A DNA stretch of 64,000 nt, taken from Acanthosoma haemorrhoidale. Lineage: Eukaryota; Arthropoda; Insecta; Hemiptera; Acanthosomatidae. The position numbers were made by a program, and so were the translations under genes. The notes beneath the pieces were generated by a model. It did no database searches, was not told the DNA's origin, and worked only from the letters and a program-made list of their open reading frames with translations. Numbering within the stretch: the first letter of the stretch is position 1; each line of letters starts with the position of its first letter. Of the stretch, positions 55,816-64,000 are shown in pieces. The stretch is from contig OV884015.1 of assembly GCA_930367205.1 (NCBI GenBank), forward strand, positions 76,275,341 to 76,339,340, in the 5' to 3' direction.

Positions 55816-58380
55816 AGGAGCAGGGCGTGGGGCAAAAATAAACCCGGACAGGTTTTACCACGGGATAGGGATGTAAAATGATGAGCCTCCCCTGATACTG
55901 AAAAACTGCTTATTTTTTCGCCAGTACATGATTTCAGGATTAAATAACGGTCGAAGTTTATGGAGGTACTCTAAACCAAACTCTGTCAAAGGGTTGATAA
56001 ACATCGAGAAACGTACAACTTTTTTTTTAAAAGCCTATGGTCCCATGAACTCAGTGGATCGTGAAATTTTGTCTGCGGAATTCTAGCTGACGATGGGAAC
56101 ACTAGAGTCGAGGCAAGGTAAAATTCGTCTGTAAAGTATTTTCAAAAAGAGTATCCAGAATAAGTCTACAGGGCAGATGGCAAGTGACCAGTTGTGTGAT
56201 CGTTACCGGGATACTTGATGTTTTAATAGTTTCGTACAAGATATTATTTTAGTTTCATAGATGGAAATTACTTGTGTCATTGATTGCCGAATATTGGTTG
56301 CTTGTTGAGGTCATATAAAAAATGAAAACCACCCTGAAGTAGAATTAATTATTCGAAAATCTCGGAGGCTATGGTCATTTCAAAACTCGCCACTAAATGT
56401 ATTTCAAGACCTTTTGAGAAAGTCTGTGCTAATTGAAAAGTTGGAAAAAAAGGATGAAGAATACTTTGAAAAAAACTTGCTTATAAAAAGCTCCTTTATG
56501 CAGAGAGGGTTTAGGAGCCGTAAAGGGAATAAATATAGTCGGAAGGTGAAGGACAGAGCGGATATTGGAGCAGGTTCGATACCGCCCTATAAATAGCTTC
56601 TTCACGATTGGACTAGCTTCATTAGGCGTATTTCATTAGCTCGCCTTACAGACGGTAGGTCCGGCCTATATATGGAGCGCATGTGTCGGTGTTAGGTCCA
56701 GTCTACTCCTATCAGGTTCTATGTAAATTTAAATGGAGAAAATAATTAAATAAATTCTAATTTATCTATTATTATTAATTTTTATTTGTACAGACATATA
56801 TGTTGCAAGATACAAATACTAAAACATATTATAAATACTTGTTTTAGTCAGCATCGAGCCCAGCAATCGCTTAAGATGGGATACGAACCCTCTAGAACTA
56901 GCCACATTTTCCTCCCTTTCTCATGGTAATACGGGCCCCGAACAACCTACAGTAACCAATAAATTAACTCTATGGATCAACACCTCATAGTCGGTGGTCG
57001 CTAATTGTCTCTCACAATATCCGGCCATTTCAATGGTCCTATTGTCAGAAAGGATGAGCAATGTGTAAATAAAATAGAATTAATCGACTCACAGTCCTTG
57101 TACAAGGTTTTCCCTTAATATTTATAAATACATACGATTCAACAATGAGTGAAGATAATAATTTTTGTATTTTCTTGTAGCGATGACTTCTAACTGTAGA
57201 CATACGACTCTCCTCAGGGAGTGTTTTCTCCTGGTATGGAGCTTAAATTAGCACTTAGCTTATAAATGAGTAGCCAATCAAATAAAAATGTAACGAATCC
57301 TGTTAAGGAAACCAAAATGTTTTCCTACCAGCTACTTTCAAATTCTTCAGTCGGCCTACTCATCATGAGGTACCATGATAATTTAGAAAGTCATTTCTTA
57401 AATAAAAAAACAGTACAGCTCCAATTAACGGTCAACAAACAGTAGGGTGAACTTTCCAAAGTTTTTTAGGGACAAGTCCCGAATTATCTTGATAGGATTG
57501 GAAAAAAATAAATCATAAGGCTGATAATAAACAAATTTACTCACCTACAACATTCAGCCTAAAAATTGAGAAATCCAATTAAAAATCTGCACAATCAAGA
57601 ATAATTAAAGCAAGAAACAAAATGACTTTAAGGTGGAGAAACTGGGATTTTACATGGAAGGTCTGAAGTACCTGCTAAAATCAGATTTTCCTCATCACCG
57701 GTAATAAGAGAAATATAAATAAAAATTAATTTCTCAATTGAGCCATTCACCATTTACTAATTAGATTTTAAATCTAATTAAAATCAATTTAAATGATTTT
57801 AAAAAAAATTATATTCCGCTAAATAATCATTAGCAACTTTGTTCTCAATTTGACTTTCTCGAGTGAGAAAAAGAAATAAGGCGAGAAAAGAAGGCCCGTG
57901 GCCAATCTGGCCACAGGTGCTACTCCAGCCCCACCTTTTATGTTCTCTCCACCCAGTCTTCTTAAAGTCTGATAGTGAAAACATGTGAACAGATCACATA
58001 TTTACACTTCAGCTTGACTTTTTCAAACCTAGTGTTAGATTACATTCCAGATAGATTATTAACTTATGCCAAAGTGATTTCTAGCTGTTGAATAATCTTT
58101 GGCGTTTTTTTCAGTAACATTTTTGAAGTTGTTTCTTGAAAACACACCGAAATGAGCTCTCTACAAATATATTTTTCTAGCCTAATGACATGTCCCAGTG
58201 GCTTTTCTCGATGGGTATGAGTGATACACCTCCGTATTGGGGATGCGGCTCCAGACGATCCCTCACCTCATTCTCCTTTGACAGGAAAGTGACAATTCTT
58301 CGAATGAATTCTCGCCTAATTCTTTTCCTCTCGACTATGATTGTGTGTCTATTTCTAACATAGTTACAAAATTATGTTTT
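55816..58380. other. Gene-free stretch
   Basis: No gene recognised; the 60-codon plus frame at 56414-56596 is Lys/Glu-rich without motif. It contains perfect inverted repeats TAATTAGATTT / AAATCTAATTA (57758-57780) and GTGGCCA / TGGCCAC (57898-57914). Confidence 0.45.
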
Positions 58381-58420
58381 GTATATATATAATATATAAC
58401 AACACATTATATATATTGTA
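58381..58420. repeat. (TA)n-rich simple repeat
   Basis: Two short TA arrays separated by AACAACACAT. Confidence 0.75.
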
Positions 58421-61104
58421 ACATACTTCGTTTCCTTTTATTTTTGTTGTCATCGGTATGTCCAATGATCTTCAGCTACAGTGCTATTTCTTGATTAGGC
58501 CCCCACCACCATGTTAATAGTGGAAATTTTCTTTATTCCGTAGTATAATTGTTCTTCAATAATTTTAAAATAACCGATCACTATGAACGGGAGTACGTCC
58601 TTCACTCAATGATAGGCATGAACTGACCTTTCCTTCTTTAGTGCCAAAAAATCACCAGGTTCACTCAAATTGACCAAAGGAGAGGTAACGTGTTTGGAAT
58701 TTTAAATAAATTAAAATTACAGACGGTAAATTTTGGAAAATCCAAAATCCTTGACATTTTAATATATATGATGATTGAATTTATCACTATTATTTATTTC
58801 CCTTGTAAGTAAAATTGTTATTTTCTTGAAATAAAGATTTATAGATATTTTTTTCTGCACTCTTTAAATCTTCTTTGTATAAATGTGTTCTTATTTGATA
58901 AACGTATTTACAACAGTTCACCTTTATTTTGTCTTTAACTTAATAATTGGGTAACTGAATAATCAGTAAGTGTTCAATCTTAGGTATAAGGTAATAGTTA
59001 TGTTACCATCGCCAGCAGCTGGCTCGATTATCGGCCTCTCTGGTGGAGCCGACTAGAGCTAACGATAATTGTTAATATTTATAGGCTTGGGAAGCACACG
59101 GCCGCTACGGTCTATAAATACATATAGAATACGTAATGGCCAAGGAATACATAACTGTAGGGAGAGTTGGTTATTAGGGTAATTCCTTTAAAATTTATTC
59201 CCTTCCGAGGTAGGTGGGCCAGCTACTCACTGGGATAAATTCTATTCATGTACGGGCAATAAGTATCTGTCCAAGGAAAGAAACCAATTTGTTATCATGG
59301 AAATACTCTCATCAATATTTTCCATAAAACTGAAAATTGTAATGTAGTCGATATTTATTTTGTCTGATATTTGTAGGAAAGTAGAGCTAATTTTCTAGGT
59401 ACCAGTGATGTAGAGGATCAATAACACTAGTGCTTCAAACAATAGGTGATCATCATCACACGAACTTACGAGCCCATTCATCTACAATCCTCAGGTTCAT
59501 AAAAACAATGCTTGTAACCAGACTTTATTTGCCATTTTGGGTATGTAGTCATTGAACCAGCTTTAAGCAACAAAAAGAAATGGCCAAAATCGCTTATTCT
59601 GTCAGCTATTAAATTGTTTAACTGTAGTTATATATAAACATTGCTTATAAATACTTTTGTTACAAATGCTTAAACTGTACACATACACTCATACGTTTCA
59701 ATCAAATATAAGTACCCTGGGGCAGTGCCATTGCATATTCTTCTGAAACAAATCACATCGAAAAGACGAATCTGAAAAATTGTTTTCTTTTTTCAAATTA
59801 TTTCCCTTCATCTGCTCTATCAACACATCGTGATTTAAAATGGGTATATTAATTAAGCTTATTGATGCATAAAAAACTAAAATAGCCTTCTCACACTGAA
59901 TTCTATTATTACAAAGCATATCAACGTTCTTTAGTTGGTCTATTGAGCATTTAAAATGACAGATATGGCTAAAAGGCCTTTTTAATAATATAATTTAGTT
60001 TGACAGGACATTTGGTTAATAATTAATTACTTCAAAGTTTCACTTAATTTAAATGTCTTGCTTTTTTTTTTTTGTTTTTGTTTGACGTTTTAATCATACT
60101 TTCATTATCACAGTAATCTACTAAAAAATGTTTGTATAAATGGTTTCTTTTTTTGTTGAATTCATTTTCCGCTTTTATTTCATGAATTTGGTTTTTCGTT
60201 AAAGCCTAAAAAGTCAATAAGTTCATTTTTGGTATGAAACTGCAAAAAGTGTTTAATTTATGCCCAAAAGTATTTTCGAACCATCTCATCATGAATCTCA
60301 TTGAATCATTTGACAAATCTACAACCCATCCGCATCCGCCTTATCTATTCGCAACTATCTTAAATGAAATTGCCATGTTTAATGCTTACACTACTTAGGC
60401 CAACGTAAAAGGTTGCGGCAAACAGCTAATGCCCTATAGTGCAGCTCTCTGATACATGTTTTAACAGATCTGAAGCTATTCAGCTTCGCCTGAATACGAT
60501 AAGGACTTTTTTGTCCATACTTCGTTCGAAATCGTAAACTGTTCCCGAAGCAGATATCTCACCCGCTCGCCACCGCAAGTAGTATTTCCTTTTTTTGTCG
60601 AAATATTAAATAGTCGAATCAACTGAAATGTCGTACCAGTTTTTGATACTTCTCAAGTTTCAATGTCTCCTTTTAGAGCAAGAGTTAATATTTTATACTT
60701 CTATTCAACGAACTCAACCTCCCGACTGAGGCAAGAAAATAATGGACGGTCAGGTTAAAATTCAATGAAACATAAAATAAAGCGCAGTACATAAAAAAAT
60801 CTATTTGAGAGTTTTCTTTGGGTGAAGAACTTTCATCGATTTTAGATTAGTGTTGTACTTGTACATTTTTCGGCTTATAAACTACTCAAGAACCTCAACT
60901 GACTCTCCTATATTCATAGCTTGATATGGTATAGGTCTCATTCGCCAAAGAATTTATTTTTCGATGGCGGTTTTGTTATCATTTATATGTTATTTTTATT
61001 GTCGGGTCACCACGAGGGGGGTGCCTAGTTACCCTAGCCCTGGTGACGAAGTGAGGGTTGATTAAGCTATGACCTAGAAAATTGCTTCATAACGGGTCTT
61101 ACTA
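58421..61104. other. Gene-free stretch
   Basis: AT-rich with balanced patches at 59000-59110 and 60400-60570. No gene, RNA gene or repeat recognised. GTCACCA / TGGTGAC at 61006-61047 could pair just before B2. Confidence 0.45.
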
Positions 61105-61475
61105 TTTGACTCCATTTTTGATAGGTATGTGCCCCAACAATGCACTATGTTCAAGAGAAGAGGTATAGGGTAGGTAGTGTAGGTAGTTTATGTGGTCTTG
61201 GAATGACCACGAATTCACACTCGGTATCTAAGGGTAGGCGAAAACCGTCCGGATCCCAAAGGCGAGTGTGAACCGGAGAGAGGCAGACTGGATTGCCGTG
61301 GGAGACATTACTATGTAAAGTTTGCAGGGCCGCGGCAACCGTTGTCTGGGAGAGGTCTCTTCCAAGGAGCTGCTAGTTTTAGCAAGACGAAGGCAGAGAA
61401 TCCCACTAGGAGACTGTGGGGTCTAACAAGGCCGGACTAAAACATAGTGAGGTTAGGAAGAGAGGTCCAGAGGTT
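61105..61475 (+). repeat. Family B GC-rich repeat, copy B2
   Basis: Direct copy of 36020-36405, 25 kb away. Runs of identity exceed 20 bases in several places, for example the stretch around AAACCGTCCGGATCCCAAAG. It has small gaps and substitutions, some of which destroy the frames open in B1, so the conserved unit is likely noncoding or belongs to a larger unrecognised transposon. Confidence 0.85.
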
Positions 61476-63339
61476 TTCATTAATAAGAAGGCCAAAACTT
61501 GAAACATCAGTGCAGCTGCAAGTTCACCAGTAGCTAGTCGTCATGAGAATGATTTACAGGCAAAACCCGGGTCTTGTTTATACTTGGCGTGCCTTGTAAG
61601 TACCCAATCATGTGAGGTCTTATTGTGACCAATGATAGCCCAGTTTGCAGTGGTGCTTTGTTCTCGGCAGCCCCAGCCTGTTTTGGGTCTTTTGCTACCT
61701 GTACTTTCTAGTTACCCTCTGGGTAGAGGGTAAGGGATTCCAGCCCCTAACTAGTTTATTTGCAGCTCTGTATTTTATTGTTTACAACATTTACAACGAC
61801 TTATGGTTTGGTAATGTTATTTACATTTGTTTAAATTAATTTACAACATATTATAACCAATTTACAATATATAAACAATATAGTATAGTGTGATTTATCT
61901 TATGTAGTTAGCGGTCGCTACAGTTATACTTCTACATTTTGTGGCTTTTCAATAAAATCTATTAAAACCTTTTTTTAGGATCACTGCATTACTAACATAT
62001 TAGTTTATTTATAGGTCAGTAGTCTTGACATTTATTTTTTTTTTTAACGCCATACATTTTTTTCTAAAGTCTGAAATAAATTAAGCGATATAAATTTAAA
62101 ATGATGAAACACTACTATTGAGAGTTAGGTACTTGCGGAAATCAATTTCTTTAGTCGGTTCCCAACACTTTGTTCACCGGAAGGTCTATGAATTTCAGTT
62201 TTGCGTTACTATAAAAAACACTTTTGTACTGTGACCTAAGATAGCTAAATTAATTAAGAAAATTTCAAACAATATCAGCATATTTCATGAAAAATTCCTG
62301 TATCATTCTATATCGACCGAAGCCTTTTTTCGTAGTACGCACGAAATCCAAGAAACAGGCGAAATACGTTTTCCCCTTACCTATTTAAATGTATTTTACA
62401 GATGTGCCTTTTGGGCTTGGTAATTCAGACTGCACTTTTGAACCTTGACTTTAAGTATGTCATTATGGTCAGTATTGAATTTATATATGATCCGAATATT
62501 TGCCTATTTACTTTACCTTACTTTCTGTAACGGTTTTACAGATAAACATCAGCCACCCCCCCCCCTACAGCTCAGCTCTACCTTTTATTCTATACCCTCA
62601 TTCAAAGTCATTGAGGCCTGTCCAAACAGTTATTATCAGCTCATGAATTTCGGCCTATCCTCATGGAATATTCAGGTTTGTGCCCATTGAATAGAAACAA
62701 TTATTATTTGTTTGGTATTAGTCGAAGCAGCTGCTTGTCTAAGGGTTTTACCCCGTCTCAATTTACTTGCTTTTGAATAGATCCCTGGCTATTGGCTATG
62801 GGCACCGTTAGTCTAGGCCCTCGGCATAGAGAAGGCATCAATGAAGTGTCCTCGCTCTCTGTAGAATATTAACACGTTTACAAACGTCATTGCTTCTCGA
62901 CACTATAGTAAGTACATTCAATCCAGATGTACATACGTATGCATGAAGTATTCATGTCCTTACTATTGGTCAGATTCAGTTTGGTTTAAATGGTTTAGTC
63001 AATCACAATTACTAATGATAATCCAAAGAAAAAATATGCTGGCAGGATCAGGGCCCTGGGTTCAGTTATATCGGGGGATTCTTGGAGTCCAGCCTTTATC
63101 CTGCCAATATCTTGTTTTGGGTGATAATTCGTAATAATAATGGGACCTATTGAAAAAAACTTGCTCATTTAAATTATTATTGAACAGCGCTCAATATTAC
63201 GTAGCCAACATGTAATGAATCGTAATTACTAACTTTAACACTTTATTAAATTAATAAATATAACAACAAATTAGTAAATAATAATTACAAAGGAGATATT
63301 CGTTTCTATCTGAGTATTGCGTATGCTGTCCATAGCACA
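61476..63339. other. Gene-free stretch
   Basis: No supported gene. Frames at 61645-61839 and 62445-62690 (plus) lack motifs; the latter spans a poly-C run at 62555-62565. Confidence 0.45.
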
Positions 63340-63419
63340 GGCACTGCTTGAGCAGATTTTGCTCCCTGCCACTTTCTTTCCAGTCTGAGGTCAGAGTTTG
63401 TTGAAAGATTAACTCCAGA

Positions 63420-63620
63420 CCGTCTATTAATCTTTTAGAGTGTTTTTATAGTGTGCTATGAGTATATTGAGTATCTCTGACTTTTCTCTGACCTCATGTT
63501 CGTAAGCAAAGTGTAGGCCTCCAAGTAATGTTTGGTTTGATACATACTGCGTACTAAGAGTTAGTATGATTGACTGAAGAGTCCTTTTTCGTGCAGTGTA
63601 TTTCTTTAAAGCAAATACCT
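63420..63620 (-). pseudogene. Possible Jockey-like ORF2 C-terminal remnant
   Basis: A minus frame of about 50 codons reads RTLQSIILTLSTQYVSNQTL and continues to EKSEILNILIAHYKNTLKD before a stop. The YVSNxTL motif and spacing resemble family A4 (YYVSNKTL), followed by a region similar in place to the basic C-terminus. Nucleotide similarity to family A is weak, so it would be another subfamily. Call is tentative. Confidence 0.3.
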
Positions 63621-64000
63621 AGGTTGGTACCCGTTTGGTTATAAACAGTTCGTTTTTTAAAGAGAGGGGAAACGAATCAATAGTTCAACAGTACTTAAAT
63701 AACCTTAAAAAAAAACAAGAATCGGTGAAACTTATGTTGGTCCATACCGTTCAAAATGCGTTACTATGTCTTCTCTGGCAACATTTTAGGTAAAGTAATT
63801 AAATATTAATCTGTTCTGTTAATTTATGCTTGTTGAAGGCAAAAAATGATTATTGAAGAGCCCCTGACAAATAATATCATTAGACATTAAAGGTTAGTTT
63901 GATAGATCATGGTGGCCATCAATTTCAGTTTACCAACAAATATTACTAACTTCATTGACTGGAACCACAGACAGATATCTAAAATAACCATCTATGTAAA
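63621..64000. other. Gene-free AT-rich stretch to the window end
   Basis: Nothing recognised. Confidence 0.5.

Noticed and set aside
56840..56960. B-box-like GGGTTCGTATCCC on the minus strand
   Set aside because: The nearest A-box-like sequence is only about ten bases away, too close for a tRNA or SINE promoter, and the key A is replaced by T.

Overview
The window looks like AT-rich nuclear DNA from an invertebrate, most likely an arthropod. It holds no bacterial-style operons, no long open frames outside a microsatellite, many homopolymer and AT-rich tracts, and decayed copies of Jockey-like and Tc1-like transposons that are common in arthropods. The species cannot be fixed from the sequence. 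I see no intact protein-coding gene, rRNA or convincing tRNA. The window reads as a gene desert or a very large intron/intergenic region, shaped by old transposon insertions and small duplications, with a scatter of GC-richer single-copy islets that could be exons or regulatory elements.

Layout. 0-16 kb: a SINE-like element (family D), a Jockey-like 3' end (A1) with a nearby perfect hairpin, long AT-rich stretches with GC-richer islets near 5.8, 7.4, 10.6 and 11.4 kb, and a decayed non-LTR reverse transcriptase at about 14.9 kb. 16-29 kb: a protein-like open frame (16.3 kb), two direct copies of a 190-base repeat (family E), a 42-base direct repeat, a GA microsatellite of about 240 bases (25.3 kb), a Jockey-like reverse transcriptase fragment (26.3-26.8 kb), and a cluster of three hairpin repeats at 28.4-29.1 kb, two of which have a core resembling hammerhead ribozymes. 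29-45 kb: Jockey 3' end A2, a Tc1-like transposase pseudogene with exact D34E spacing (31.2-32.3 kb), an islet with clustered GATA sites (35.1 kb), a GC-rich repeat (family B), a retroposed 3' end flanked by short direct repeats, a CRE-plus-TATA repeat (family C), a 38.6-40.9 kb direct duplication carrying two SINE-like insertions, a tRNA-type SINE candidate (41.8 kb) and two exon-like frames (43.4 and 44.6 kb). 45-64 kb: Jockey 3' ends A3 and A4, a second CRE/TATA copy, a shortened second Tc1-like copy (55.1-55.8 kb), a second family B copy (61.1-61.5 kb) and a possible Jockey remnant (63.4-63.6 kb).

The recognisable coding sequences belong to selfish elements and carry stops or frameshifts, so none should act alone. 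Family D, E and F repeats may have been moved by reverse transcriptases like those seen here, but that link is inference. The most interesting points are the hammerhead-like cores, the CRE/TATA module shared by two loci, the SINE insertion with a paralogous empty site, and the single-copy GC islets. Boundaries are read by eye and are approximate unless a motif position is given.
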